A stretch of DNA of 64,000 nt from Myceligenerans crystallogenes (GCF_039529775.1 NZ_BAAANL010000005.1:310001-374000), one strand, 5' to 3'. Counted from the first letter of the stretch, positions 51,792 to 61,625 are shown. A program made the numbers and translations. The notes: generated from the sequence alone by a model not told the origin.

Positions 51792-51912
51792 GAGGAAGAC
51801 TCTATGCCGCACCCCTGACATCCGTCGGCCGGCCACCGTGGCCCGTCCGGCGTTCCGCCCGACCGGCCACCGGCCGGCGCGGCGAACACGAGTCCGGACC
51901 GCGCGGGACGGC

Positions 51913-52701
51913 TCAGGCGGCACAGGCCGGCGCGGGCAACCGCCGCTCGCGGACCCGGCGTCCCGCACGACGGATCGTCACGCGCGCGAGCTCGTCGAGC
52001 GAGTCCACGTACAGCGGGTCCGCGAGCAGGTCATGATCCGCGGCGACCACGGAGAGCTCCGTGCACGCCAGGACGACGGCGCCCGCGCCCCGGTCCGCCA
52101 GCCGCCGGGCCACCCCGCGCAGTGCGGCGGCGTCGGCCGGCCGGCCGGCCTTGACCTGGTCGTAGATGATGCCGGTGACGATCGCCTGGTCGGTCGCACC
52201 GGGCTCGATCACCGTGACACCGCGCGCGGCGAAGGCGTCCTGGTACACCCTCGCGGCAACGGTTCCCTCCGTCGCGAGCAGTCCCACGGCGGATCCCGCC
52301 CGGTCCCCGGCCACCACCGCGTCCACCGCGCACTCCACGGCCGAGACGAACGGCACGTCACCGGCCGCGTCCGCCACCTGCTCCGTGAACCGGTGCGCCG
52401 TGTTGCACGGCATGACCAGGAACCCGACGCCGAGGCCCGCCAGCATGGCGGCGTCGCGCGCCAGGACCTGACCGGGGTCGTCGGCGGAGCGGCCCAGGAT
52501 GAACGCGGTCCGGTCCGGGATCGACGCGTGGTTCGCCACGAGCATGTCCACGTGGTCCTGGTCGCGGGCCGCCTCCGTGAGGCGGACGACGAGCTGGAGG
52601 AAGTACGCCGTGGCCAGCGGGCCGACACCGCCCAGGACGCCGACCGACGCCCAGGAGGTCCCGGCCCTCGCCACCGGGCCGGTGGCGTCAGCCGGCGGCA
52701 C
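51913..52701 (-). CDS. Aspartate racemase (Asp/Glu racemase superfamily)
   Basis: This 262-residue protein has the two catalytic cysteines in MPCNTAHRF and LACTELS, and the GVLGGVGPLATAYFLQLVV start. It would interconvert L- and D-aspartate without PLP. Its start lies inside the last codons of the upstream D-aspartate ligase-type gene (14-bp overlap), the same pairing as the enterococcal racfm-aslfm genes. It very likely supplies D-Asp for the peptidoglycan cross-bridge. Confidence 0.9.
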   Translation of the reverse strand: MPPADATGPVARAGTSWASVGVLGGVGPLATAYFLQLVVRLTEAARDQDHVDMLVANHASIPDRTAFILGRSADDPGQVLARDAAMLAGLGVGFLVMPCNTAHRFTEQVADAAGDVPFVSAVECAVDAVVAGDRAGSAVGLLATEGTVAARVYQDAFAARGVTVIEPGATDQAIVTGIIYDQVKAGRPADAAALRGVARRLADRGAGAVVLACTELSVVAADHDLLADPLYVDSLDELARVTIRRAGRRVRERRLPAPACAA

Positions 52702-53953
52702 GGGCGTCGCCCACGGGACCGGCCGAACCGCCCGGGTAACGGGCGAACTTGCGTACCTGGTTGACCTCCGCGAGACGGACCCAGGCGTCCCGGCGCGGGC
52801 TGCGGTCCTTGCGGTACTTCAGCGGGTGCACCACCTTGCGCGCCTTGCGGGCCTCGGACAGGAGCGCGTCGTCGTGCACGTAGGCGCCCAGGACGGCGTC
52901 GGGCACGATGCGGTAGAGGACCTGCGACGGCTCGGGGCCCGGGAACGTACCGCCCTGGAGGTGCTCCCCGACCCAGAACGTGGCCGGGTTGATGCCGCTG
53001 GCCGTGAGGTAGAAGTTCGAGCGGCCCGTGCGCGGGTTCAGCTCGAGGAAGTGGCCCTGGCCGGTGCGCGGGTCGACCTTCACGTCGAAGTTGGCGAAGC
53101 CGGTCCAGCCCAGGTGCTCCACGAGCCGGCGCGCGTGCTCCTCGATCTCGGGGAGCGGGCCGGTGAGGATTGCGGCCGGGTTGCCGAGGGTGCCTGGCGT
53201 GCGCTCCTCGAGGAGCACCCTGCCGCCGTACGCCATGCGCACGGTGCCCGCGCCGTCGGAATAGGTGGTCATGACGCGCATCTGGGAGTCGTCGCCGGGG
53301 ATGAACTCCTGGACCAGGAACTCGCCGGTGTAACCGGCGTCGCCGGAGGCCGCCAGCAGCCAGCTGAGCTGGGCCTCGTCGTCGAGACGATGCACCTTGC
53401 GCTTGCCCGCGAAGGAGGTGTGGTGCCAGGCGATGTTGTCGGCGGGCTTGGCGATGACCGGGAAGGCGGCGTCCAGGTCCGGCATGGCACCGCCGCCGCG
53501 GGCGACGGTGGTGCGCGGATGCGGCACGCCGAGCTCCTGGCACAACCGGGAGAAGCGGTACTTGTCCATGACGCGGTCCAGCAGACGCGGCGTCGTGTAG
53601 GGCACGACGGCGACGTCCTCGATCCGGCCGCGCTGCTCGGCGAGCGCCCGCACGTACCAGTCGGTGCAGGTCACGGCCATGACGGGAGCGCCGGAGGCTG
53701 CGGCAACCCGGCGGATCACGGCGACCATGGCGTCCGGGTCGTCGAGCTCGGGTTCGACCACGTTGTCCAGGATGCGGGAGTACCGGACGTTGCGTGTGGG
53801 CCGGATCGACACCACCGTCGACCGGACTCCGTAGGCCTCGTGGAACGCGCGGGCCAGGCTGTAGGCCCCGGCGTCGCCGCCGAGGATGACGGGATGGACG
53901 GCGGCCTGCAGGCCGCCGCGGGTGGGCCGATAGGTCTTCTGTGCTCGGGTCAC
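52688..53953 (-). CDS. D-aspartate ligase (ATP-grasp), peptidoglycan cross-bridge
   Basis: This 421-residue ATP-grasp enzyme resembles the D-aspartate-L-lysine ligase of Enterococcus faecium (Aslfm) along its whole length: HPVILGGDAGAYSLARAFHEAYG, VQEFIPGDDSQMRV, a 'LLEERTPGTLGNPAAI' segment, TGFANFDVKVD and FLELNPRTGRSNFYL. It would link D-Asp to the epsilon-amino group of lysine in the nucleotide precursor. The overlapping aspartate racemase gene supports this. Length matches (Aslfm about 427). It implies an L-Lys, D-Asp-containing wall (A4-alpha), which I have not verified. Confidence 0.9.
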   Translation of the reverse strand: MTRAQKTYRPTRGGLQAAVHPVILGGDAGAYSLARAFHEAYGVRSTVVSIRPTRNVRYSRILDNVVEPELDDPDAMVAVIRRVAAASGAPVMAVTCTDWYVRALAEQRGRIEDVAVVPYTTPRLLDRVMDKYRFSRLCQELGVPHPRTTVARGGGAMPDLDAAFPVIAKPADNIAWHHTSFAGKRKVHRLDDEAQLSWLLAASGDAGYTGEFLVQEFIPGDDSQMRVMTTYSDGAGTVRMAYGGRVLLEERTPGTLGNPAAILTGPLPEIEEHARRLVEHLGWTGFANFDVKVDPRTGQGHFLELNPRTGRSNFYLTASGINPATFWVGEHLQGGTFPGPEPSQVLYRIVPDAVLGAYVHDDALLSEARKARKVVHPLKYRKDRSPRRDAWVRLAEVNQVRKFARYPGGSAGPVGDARAAG

Positions 53954-54113
53954 ATCCTGGCGGACGCCCGGGATGCGCGTTTCGTTTAACCCCGGAGCGG
54001 GTGAAGTGGCTGGTGAGGTCGCTGTGGGCGGTGCTCAGCCGACGAAGAGGCCGCAGAAGCTCGTACGTCACGGAGAGTACGGCCGGCCCCAGGGCGGGCG
54101 TTAGCATCGTCGG

Positions 54114-55028
54114 GTGAATGAACCGGTCACATCACCAGTTGCCGTCGTCGGACCCGGGGCGATCGGCGGGCTGCTGGCGGCAATGCTGCAGCGTTCCGGG
54201 CACGACGTCGTCCTGGTGGCGCGCGAGGCCACCGCACGTCACCTCGACGCCCACGGGATCGACGTCGTCACGGACCTGTTCGGCTCGTGGCACGCCGATC
54301 TCCCCGCACGTACCGACGTCCCGGCCGGTGCGCGCGTTCTGATCACGGTCAAGGCCGACGGCGTCGCCTGGGCCGGGAACCTGCTGCGCGACGCCGCGCC
54401 GTCCGAGGCGATCGCGCTGCTCAACGGCGTCGAGCACATGTCGGGGTTGCGGGCGGCCGCGCCCGGCGTCGTCGTGCACGGCGGCGCGTTCCTCGGCCAG
54501 ACGCGTCGCACCGGGTCCACGTCCGACACCGCCCCGCTGCAGGTGCGGCACTTCTTCGACCTGCTGAAGGTCGTCGTGTCCGACGACGCCGCCGGGCTCG
54601 GCCTGGTCGGTGACCTCGCGGCGGCGGGTGCGGACGTGTCCGCCGGCGGGTCCGAACCGCGGGTGCTGTGGACCAAGCTCCGCTCCCTGGCCGCCCTGCA
54701 CGTCCTGACCTGCCTGCACGACGCCGGGATCGGCGGGGCGCTGGACCGCGACCCCGCCCTGACCGCGGGCGTGCTGTCCGAGCTCGCCGCCGTGACGTCC
54801 GCGGAGGGGGTGCCGACGACCCCCGCCGACATCGAGACCACGCTGCGTGGCTTCCCGCCGGCGACGGTCGGTTCCCTGCACGCGGACCTGGCGGCGGGCA
54901 GCGAGGGAGAGCTCGACCCGATCGTCGGGGCCGTGGTGCGAGCGGGCGCCCGGCACGGCATCGGGACGCCCACCCTTACCGACGCGATCGACCGCCTGCG
55001 GGGCCTGGTGGGCGCCGCGCGTCCCTGA
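54114..55028 (+). CDS. 2-dehydropantoate 2-reductase (PanE/ApbA-like)
   Basis: This 304-residue protein has the Rossmann start VAVVGPGAIGGLLAAML and the second-domain helix SLAALHVLTCLHDAGIGG. It would reduce 2-dehydropantoate with NADPH for pantothenate. The conserved Lys of the active site is in VLITVKADG. PanE-like genes are often paralogous in actinobacteria, so it may act on another 2-oxo acid. TAGCAT lies 6 nt before the GTG. It is divergent from the D-Asp ligase and meets comEC tail to tail with 2 bp between. Confidence 0.88.
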   Translation: MNEPVTSPVAVVGPGAIGGLLAAMLQRSGHDVVLVAREATARHLDAHGIDVVTDLFGSWHADLPARTDVPAGARVLITVKADGVAWAGNLLRDAAPSEAIALLNGVEHMSGLRAAAPGVVVHGGAFLGQTRRTGSTSDTAPLQVRHFFDLLKVVVSDDAAGLGLVGDLAAAGADVSAGGSEPRVLWTKLRSLAALHVLTCLHDAGIGGALDRDPALTAGVLSELAAVTSAEGVPTTPADIETTLRGFPPATVGSLHADLAAGSEGELDPIVGAVVRAGARHGIGTPTLTDAIDRLRGLVGAARP

Positions 55029-55030
55029 CG

Positions 55031-57802
55031 TCAGCATCCCGCCGATCCGATCTCGCCGTCGCGGACGACGAGGACGGCCGTGCCGCATTCGTCGGTGCGG
55101 ACAATCGCCGCGCCGGCGCCCTCGTACAGGTCGAGGGCCTGGCCGGTGGGGTGGCCGTACTCGTTGTCGCGCCCCGCGGAGAAGATCGCGACGGCCGGTC
55201 GCGTGAGGGCCGCGAGGTCCGGGGACTGCTCGGCGGATCCGTGGTGGGCGACCTTGACGACATCGAACCGCGTCGCACCGCGCGAGCCGAGTTCGGCCAC
55301 GAGGGCCTGCTGACCCGAGGCCTCCAGGTCGCCGAGGAGGAGGACGTCCAGGTCCGGGGTGCGGGCAACGAGAGCGATGCTCGCATCGTTCGCCGGCGCG
55401 TCACCGGTCCCGTTCCCGGCGCCGGCCTGCAGCACCTCCCACCGGACCGTCCCGGCGACGCCCTGTTGGCCTGCCCGCGCATCACCCGCGGGGATCCCGG
55501 CCGCGGCCAGCGAGGCACGGGTCGCCGCGGCACCGGCGGGCGGGTCGTCGACGGGTGTCACGAGCGCGGCGGTCACCTTCCGCCCGGCCAGCACCGGGCC
55601 GAGGCCGCCCACGTGGTCGGCATGGAAGTGGCTCAGCACCAGCAGGTCCACGGTGGTCACGCCGAGTTCGCCGAGGCACCGGTCCGCGGCCGGCCCCTCG
55701 GGCCCGACGTCGACGACGATCGCGGAAGCCGGCCCGGTCCGCAGCGCCAGGCTGTCTCCCTGCCCGACGTCGCACGCCGCGACCTGCCAGTCCCGGGGCA
55801 GGGGCTCGCCGAGCGCGGCGAACCGTGGCGCCGCGACCACCACGAGCAGCAGCACCGCGATTCCCGCCGCGAGCAGCGTGCCGGCCTGCCCCCGGGTGAG
55901 ACGCGGCCGCCGCCCCGGGACGGCCGCGCGGCCGGGTCGCGATGATCGCCCCCGGAACGCGACACCCTGGCCGGGCCGCCGCCGTTCCAGGAGTGCCTGC
56001 GGAGGCTCGCGCCGCCACCGGCGCGGCAACCCGCGAAGACCGGACCCCGGCGCGGGACGCCACGCCTGCGGCCGGCCGGCGAGAGGTTCGCGGCGCAGCA
56101 CCGCCCACAGGCCGATGCCGGTGAGCGCGGCCAGCAGCAGCGCTCCGGGCGGTCCGCCCGGCCAGGGCAGCGAGGCACCGGGCAGGCTCGCCAGGAACCC
56201 GGCGACGACGGCGATCCACCAGGTCGCCCCGCCTGCCACCCAGGCGATCGGTCCCGCCACGAGCGGCAGCCAGGGTGCGAGGATCGTCGCGAGCAGCCCC
56301 AGCACGGTCGCCGGGAAGACGGCCGGAGCCGCCAGCAGGTTCGCGACGACCGACATCGTCGGCACCGACGGGTCGAGCAGCACCAGGACCGGGCCGCACG
56401 CGAGCTGCGCGGCCAGCGGCACCGCGAGCGCGAAGGCCGCCGGGCCCCCGATCCAGGGCGTGAGCCTCCTGGCGAGCGGCGCGACGAGCAGCACGAGCCC
56501 TGCGGTGGCGGCCGCGGACAGGGCGAAGCCGAACGATCGCGCCAGCCACGGGTCGACGACCAGCAGCCCGATCACCGACCCCGCGAGCGCCGGTACCGAT
56601 GCCGCCGGGCGCCCGAGGGCAAGCCCCGTGAGCGCGAACGCCGCCATGACCCCCGCGCGCAGCACGGCCGGCTCCGGGCGCACCAGCACCAGGAAGGTGC
56701 ACGACGCGACCGCGATCAGTGCCACCCGCCCGGCACGCGGCAGCCGCGCCACCGCGCACAGGGCGGACAGGACCGCCATGACGACGGAGAAGTGACCTCC
56801 GCTGACTGCCGTGATGTGAGCCAGGCCAACCGCACGCATCGCTTCCTCCAGGTCCGCCGGCATGCGTGTCGTGTCGCCGATCGCCGCGCCCGGCACGAGC
56901 GCCCGGGCCTGGGGCGACAGCCCGTCGGTCACCTCCATCAGCGCGTCCCGGTGCCGGTCCAGCAGCCGCAGGGCGGCGGGCGGTGACCGCTGGACGGTGA
57001 CGTAGCCGGCGGTCAGGGCACCGGTCTCGGTACCGCCCGTACGTGGCGGCCGCAGCCCGCCGCGTACGGTGACGACCGAGCCGAACCGGAGACCGTCCGC
57101 GCCCGCCGTGACGACCTGCACGCGTCCGCCGCCCGCGGTCCGCACGCCACGGGCGTCGATGCTTCCGACCTCCAGCAGGAACCGGACCTGCCCCGGCGCG
57201 GACGCCTCTGATTGCGCGGCCTCGCCCGGCACTCCGGCCGGCGACGGGGCGCCACCCCACGAGAACGGCTCCGGCTGCGTGGCCACGGTGCCGGTCAGCT
57301 CCGCCGTGAACCGGCCCTCGGCCAGGTCGCGGACGACAGCCGACCCCGCCGCCTGGACGGCCCCGCCCGCGACGACGGCCAGCGCGCACGCGCCTGCCAG
57401 GACAACCTGGTGGGCCGCTCCCCGGCCGGCCGCGGCACGTCCCGGCCGTCCCCGCAGGCCGCCCGCCCCCCGCAGGCCGCCCGACCCCCGCAAGCCGTCC
57501 GGTCCCCGCAGGCCGCCGAGCCCCCGCTGGCCACCCCGCCCCTGCAAGCCGCCCAGCCCCCGCCGGCCGTCCGACCCCCGCATGCCACCCCGCCACCGCA
57601 GGCCCGCCCGCGCGTGCTCCCGCCGACCGCCCCCGCGCAGGCCGATCACGCCGATCGCGCAGATCCCGACGAGGATCGCCAGCCACCCGCTGACGGCGGC
57701 CAGCCGGGCGGGTTCGCTCCCGCCGGTGGCCCACCAGGCGGCAGCCCAGGCAGCCACGGCGCCGGGCAGCAGCCGAACATCCGTCATGCTCCCGGAGCTC
57801 AT
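55031..57802 (-). CDS. comEC: Competence-type DNA channel ComEC/Rec2
   Basis: This 923-residue protein contains the DUF4131/competence domain with the SGGHFSVVMAV-type segment and about ten helices. The C-terminal metallo-beta-lactamase domain has SHFHADHVGGLGP and DNEYGHP. It forms the inner-membrane channel for single-stranded DNA uptake in competent bacteria. A Gly-Leu-Arg-Gly-rich stretch (residues 67-121) is inserted near the N-terminus. comEA follows it upstream on the same strand (85 bp), the usual actinobacterial order. Confidence 0.93.
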   Translation of the reverse strand: MSSGSMTDVRLLPGAVAAWAAAWWATGGSEPARLAAVSGWLAILVGICAIGVIGLRGGGRREHARAGLRWRGGMRGSDGRRGLGGLQGRGGQRGLGGLRGPDGLRGSGGLRGAGGLRGRPGRAAAGRGAAHQVVLAGACALAVVAGGAVQAAGSAVVRDLAEGRFTAELTGTVATQPEPFSWGGAPSPAGVPGEAAQSEASAPGQVRFLLEVGSIDARGVRTAGGGRVQVVTAGADGLRFGSVVTVRGGLRPPRTGGTETGALTAGYVTVQRSPPAALRLLDRHRDALMEVTDGLSPQARALVPGAAIGDTTRMPADLEEAMRAVGLAHITAVSGGHFSVVMAVLSALCAVARLPRAGRVALIAVASCTFLVLVRPEPAVLRAGVMAAFALTGLALGRPAASVPALAGSVIGLLVVDPWLARSFGFALSAAATAGLVLLVAPLARRLTPWIGGPAAFALAVPLAAQLACGPVLVLLDPSVPTMSVVANLLAAPAVFPATVLGLLATILAPWLPLVAGPIAWVAGGATWWIAVVAGFLASLPGASLPWPGGPPGALLLAALTGIGLWAVLRREPLAGRPQAWRPAPGSGLRGLPRRWRREPPQALLERRRPGQGVAFRGRSSRPGRAAVPGRRPRLTRGQAGTLLAAGIAVLLLVVVAAPRFAALGEPLPRDWQVAACDVGQGDSLALRTGPASAIVVDVGPEGPAADRCLGELGVTTVDLLVLSHFHADHVGGLGPVLAGRKVTAALVTPVDDPPAGAAATRASLAAAGIPAGDARAGQQGVAGTVRWEVLQAGAGNGTGDAPANDASIALVARTPDLDVLLLGDLEASGQQALVAELGSRGATRFDVVKVAHHGSAEQSPDLAALTRPAVAIFSAGRDNEYGHPTGQALDLYEGAGAAIVRTDECGTAVLVVRDGEIGSAGC
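57440..57604 (-). repeat. Imperfect GGLRG-type repeat inside comEC
   Basis: Codons 67-121 encode at least five copies of a GLRG/GLQG unit in phrases such as RGLGGLRGPDGLRGSGGLRG. At DNA level the plus strand is a run of GCAGGCC / CCCCC tracts. The unit length varies (9-15 nt), which suggests slippage. It lies between the first two predicted helices, so it would be a cytoplasmic or external loop. Confidence 0.65.
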
Positions 57803-57887
57803 CTCAACTCCCCTGCGGCCGGCCCCGGCAACACCCCGACGGCACCTGCCCGCACCTCGGCCGCCCGCGACGGGCTCAGGTCCCCGT

Positions 57888-58856
57888 TCACACCGTCACC
57901 GAAGGACGGACCTGCTCCAGGACCGACGGACCGATGCCCGGGACGTCCTCGAGCTCGTCGACCGAGGCGAACGGGCCGTGCGCGGTACGCCATTCGACGA
58001 TGGCCGAGGCCAGGGACGGGCCGATGCCCGGCAGGGTCTCCAGGGCCGTCGCGTCGGCGGAGTTGACGTCGACCGTCGCACCGGGTGTGCCGACCGCGCC
58101 GGCCGTACCGCCCACGCCGCCGACGGCGCTCGCACCGCCGACCGCGCCCCCACCACCCGAGCCGCCGGAGCCCGTCCCCGCACCCCCCGGCGGCGCCGCC
58201 ACAGGCACCTCCCCCGGCTCCGGAACGTAGATCTGCTCGCCGTCGGTCACGGACCGCGCCAGGTTCACCCCCGACAGGTCCGCGTCCTGGGTCGCCCCGC
58301 CGGCGGCGTCGACCGCATCGGCGATCCGGGCCCCCGCAGGCAGCTCGACCAGCCCCGGCTCGCGCACCGCCCCGACGACATGGGCGACCACCCCCGCACC
58401 GGTCCCGGCGCTCGCAACGGGCTCGGGACTCCCGGCCCAGGCCCCCTCGGGACTCCCGGCCTCGGCCTCCTCGGAACTCCCGGCCCCCTCGGGCATCTCC
58501 GTCCCCGGGGCCACGGCCCCGCCCGCCCCTCCGCCATCGGCCGGCGCCGCATCGGCGGCCGGGCCGAGCGCCCGGACCTCGCCGTCGCCGCGCAGGCCCG
58601 GCCCGAGCACGACGACGCCCGCGACGATCGCCAGCAGGAGCACGGCGACCACCGCCACCAGCCCGGGTCTCGCCCCGAGCGCCCAGCGCCACCCGCTGCC
58701 GCCGTCGTCCAGACCGACCGGATGCCCGTGCACCGCCTCATAGGCCGCCGCGACCCGGTCCGCCGACCGGCGCCGGCGCAACCTGCCCGCGAGGTCGTCG
58801 AGGTCTGACGAGGCCGCCGGTGGCACGGCCGGGATCGCATCGGTGTCCGCTCTCAT
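57888..58856 (-). CDS. comEA: ComEA-type DNA-binding protein (SLBB plus helix-hairpin-helix)
   Basis: I use the ATG at 58856, since TAGCGT lies 7 nt before it (322 residues). A cytoplasmic tail, one helix (about residues 68-88), a Gly/Ala/Glu-rich linker, an SLBB domain (HVVGAVREPGLVELP, 'GARIADAVDAAGGA', GVNLARSVTDGEQIYVP) and a C-terminal HhH pair (VNSADATALETLPGIGP, DVPGIGPSVLEQ) follow. It binds incoming DNA outside the membrane and feeds ComEC. The long Gly/Ser linkers are typical of high-GC actinobacteria. Confidence 0.9.
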   Translation of the reverse strand: MRADTDAIPAVPPAASSDLDDLAGRLRRRRSADRVAAAYEAVHGHPVGLDDGGSGWRWALGARPGLVAVVAVLLLAIVAGVVVLGPGLRGDGEVRALGPAADAAPADGGGAGGAVAPGTEMPEGAGSSEEAEAGSPEGAWAGSPEPVASAGTGAGVVAHVVGAVREPGLVELPAGARIADAVDAAGGATQDADLSGVNLARSVTDGEQIYVPEPGEVPVAAPPGGAGTGSGGSGGGGAVGGASAVGGVGGTAGAVGTPGATVDVNSADATALETLPGIGPSLASAIVEWRTAHGPFASVDELEDVPGIGPSVLEQVRPSVTV

Positions 58857-59025
58857 GGCATCGACGCTAGGCATCGCGCCCGCAGCGCGAGCCGCCCCGG
58901 ACCCGCCCCTGTGCACGAAGCACGATTTCCACAGCCCTCGGTCGGCGTCGGACCCGCATCATCCCGTCGACGAGGTACGCGACGTGCGCTCACGGGCGCC
59001 CGGAAACTTCCGCGCCACGCCGGGC

Positions 59026-59940
59026 TCAGTGCCGGTGATCCCCTAGATCCGCCACGACCACGGCCAGCGTCCCCGGCCCCACGTGCACCCCGATCACCGC
59101 GCTCATGTCCGAGATCTCGATGTCCGCCCGCGTCCGCGTCCGCAGCCTGCCCGCCACCGTGCGGGCCCGCTCCGGCGCACCGAAATGCTGCACCCCGACC
59201 ACCGGCCGCACCGCGGCCGCGATGCTCTCGCCGGCCAGATCGAGCAGCCGCTCCAGCCCCGCCGCCCGCGTCCGCACCCGCTGCGCCAGCTCGATCCGGC
59301 CGTCCCGCATCGTCAGGATCGGCCGCACCCCCAGCACCGTCCCGAGCGCCGCCGCGGTACCCGACAACCGCCCCCCGCGCCGCAGGTGCTCCAGGCTGTC
59401 CACCATGAACACCGACGACGACGAGTCCGCCACCTCGCGAGCCCGCTGAGCCACGTGCGCGGCATCGCACCCGGCCGCGGCGCACTCGGCCGCGGCCAGC
59501 GCGGCGAACCCCAGCCCCGACCCCGCCGTGCGCGAGTCGACGACCCGCACGGCCAGCGGCGAGCGGGCGGCCGCGGCGCTCGCCGCCGAGATCGTCCCCG
59601 ACAGCTCGCCGGACAGGTGCAGGGACACGATCGCCCGGGCGCCGTCGTCGGCCAGCTCGCGGTAGACCTCCGCGAACCGGTCGGGCGGCGGCTGCGAGGT
59701 CGTGACCCGCGCACCCTCGCCGAGAAGCCGGACGACGTCGGCCATGGTGACGTCCACGCCCTCGTCGTACGACTCGCGCTCGGTCACCACGCGCAGGGGA
59801 ACGACCCGCGGGCCTGCGCCGTCACCCGGGACGGCCAGGCACGACGTCGAGTCGGTGACGACACGGACGGCCTGGCCCTGCGGGGGTGCGATCGCGGCTG
59901 GTTCCGCGCGATGCTCGTGCTGGCGGCGGAAAAGAGGCAT
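59026..59940 (-). CDS. DegV-family fatty-acid-binding protein
   Basis: This 304-residue protein shows the DegV pattern: VRVVTDSTSCL, an internal 'VPLRVVTERESYDEG', the TSQPPPDRF segment, SLHLSGELSGTISAA and VDSRTAGSGLGF. DegV/FakB proteins bind fatty acids; FakB forms work with the FakA kinase. No fakA is nearby. It is divergent from the HerA-like ATPase (29 bp) and lies downstream of comEA. Confidence 0.92.
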   Translation of the reverse strand: MPLFRRQHEHRAEPAAIAPPQGQAVRVVTDSTSCLAVPGDGAGPRVVPLRVVTERESYDEGVDVTMADVVRLLGEGARVTTSQPPPDRFAEVYRELADDGARAIVSLHLSGELSGTISAASAAAARSPLAVRVVDSRTAGSGLGFAALAAAECAAAGCDAAHVAQRAREVADSSSSVFMVDSLEHLRRGGRLSGTAAALGTVLGVRPILTMRDGRIELAQRVRTRAAGLERLLDLAGESIAAAVRPVVGVQHFGAPERARTVAGRLRTRTRADIEISDMSAVIGVHVGPGTLAVVVADLGDHRH

Positions 59941-59969
59941 GACCGAGCAATCCTATCTATCTTCGGACC

Positions 59970-61625
59970 ATGTCCGACGCGACGGCTGGGGACGTCACCC
60001 CATCGAGTACAGCACCCGCCACCGAACCCGGCGGCTACGCCGCCCAGGTGGCGCAGGGCTACGCCACCGAGGGCGCGACGCTCGCGCTCGGAGCCCTCCT
60101 GGAGGGCGAGCCCGGCTCCGGCGCCACGCCGAACCCGCAGGTCCAGGTCGGTTTCGCGCTGAGCATGCTGAACCGGCACGGCCTCGTGGCGGGCGCCACC
60201 GGCACCGGCAAGACGAAGACGATGCAGGGCATGGCCGAGGGCCTGTCCCTGGCCGGGGTCCCGGTGTTCCTCGCCGACGTCAAGGGCGACCTGTCGGGCA
60301 TCGCCGTCCCCGGCGAGGACGGCGAGAAGATCCGCGCCCGCGCCCGGAGCATCGGCCAGGACTGGCGCCCCACGCAGTTCCCCGTCGAGTTCTACGGCCT
60401 GGGCGGCCACGGCAAGGGCGTGCCGATCCGCACCACCGTCACCGACTTCGGCCCGCTGCTGCTGGCCAAGGTGCTCGGCCTCAACGAGACCCAGGAGTCC
60501 AGCCTCAACCTGATCTTCCACTGGGCCGACAAGCAGGGCCTCGCCCTGCTCGACCTCAAGGACCTGCAGTCCGTCATCGCCCACCTCACGAGCGACGAGG
60601 GCAAGGCGGAGCTGAAGGGCATCGGCGGCGTCAGCACGGCGTCGGCCGGTGTCATCCTGCGCGAGATCGTCACGCTGCAGGCCGGCGGCGCCGAGGAGTT
60701 CTTCGGCGAGCCCGCCTTCTCCAGCGCGGATCTCCTGCGGGTGTCCGACGACGGCCTGGGCGTCCTCTCGGTGCTGGAGCTGCCCTCGCTGCAGGACAAG
60801 CCGGAGCTGTTCTCGACGTTCCTCATGTGGCTGCTCGCGGACCTGTTCCAGGAACTGCCGGAGGTGGGCGACACCGACAAGCCCAAGCTGGTGTTCTTCT
60901 TCGACGAGGCGCACCTGCTGTTCGACGGGGCCTCCCGGGAGTTCCTCGACCAGGTGACGCAGACCGTGCGGCTCATCCGCTCCAAGGGCGTGGGCGTGTT
61001 CTTCGTCACGCAGTCGCCCAAGGACGTGCCGGGCGACGTGCTCGCCCAGCTCGGCAACCGCGTGCAGCACGCGCTGCGCGCCTTCACGCCCGACGACGCC
61101 AAGGCCCTGCGCGCCGCGGCCCGCACCTTCCCGACCTCCCCGTACGACCTGGAGCGGCTGCTCCAGGAACTCGGCACCGGCGAGGCGGTCGTCACCGTCC
61201 TGACGGAGTCGGGCGCGCCCGCGCCGGTGGCGTGGACGCGCGTGCGCGCGCCGCAGTCCTCGATGAACCCGGCCGGGGACGCGGTGATCGACACCGTCGT
61301 CGCGGCCTCACCGGGCCAGGCGAAGTACGGCACGGCCGTCGACAACGAGTCGGCGTTCGAGCTGCTGCAGGCCAAGGCGCAGGAGCAGGCCGCCGCGCAC
61401 GAGGCGGAGGCCTCGGCGTCGTCGGACGCGGAACGCGCCCGCGCCGACGAGGCGCGGCTCAAGGCCGAGCGCACCCGGCTGGAGAAGGAGGCCCGCGACG
61501 AGGCCAGGCGCAAGGAACAGGCCGTCCGCGACCGCAACCGCGTCGCCGGCCAGGTCGCCCGCAGCGCGGGCTCCGTGCTGCTGCGCGAGATCACCCGCAG
61601 CCTGTTCGGCACCCGGCGCCGCTGA
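59970..61625 (+). CDS. HerA-like (DUF853) ATPase
   Basis: This 551-residue protein has Walker A GATGTGKTKTM, Walker B LVFFFDEAHLLFDGA and a sensor FFVTQSPKDVPGD, the pattern of the DUF853/HerA helicase-like family. It ends in a charged helical tail with Ala/Glu/Arg (about residues 470-535). DUF853 proteins are proposed DNA or envelope ATPases of unknown partner. CTATCT lies 7 nt before the ATG. No NurA nuclease gene is adjacent. Confidence 0.9.
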   Translation: MSDATAGDVTPSSTAPATEPGGYAAQVAQGYATEGATLALGALLEGEPGSGATPNPQVQVGFALSMLNRHGLVAGATGTGKTKTMQGMAEGLSLAGVPVFLADVKGDLSGIAVPGEDGEKIRARARSIGQDWRPTQFPVEFYGLGGHGKGVPIRTTVTDFGPLLLAKVLGLNETQESSLNLIFHWADKQGLALLDLKDLQSVIAHLTSDEGKAELKGIGGVSTASAGVILREIVTLQAGGAEEFFGEPAFSSADLLRVSDDGLGVLSVLELPSLQDKPELFSTFLMWLLADLFQELPEVGDTDKPKLVFFFDEAHLLFDGASREFLDQVTQTVRLIRSKGVGVFFVTQSPKDVPGDVLAQLGNRVQHALRAFTPDDAKALRAAARTFPTSPYDLERLLQELGTGEAVVTVLTESGAPAPVAWTRVRAPQSSMNPAGDAVIDTVVAASPGQAKYGTAVDNESAFELLQAKAQEQAAAHEAEASASSDAERARADEARLKAERTRLEKEARDEARRKEQAVRDRNRVAGQVARSAGSVLLREITRSLFGTRRR

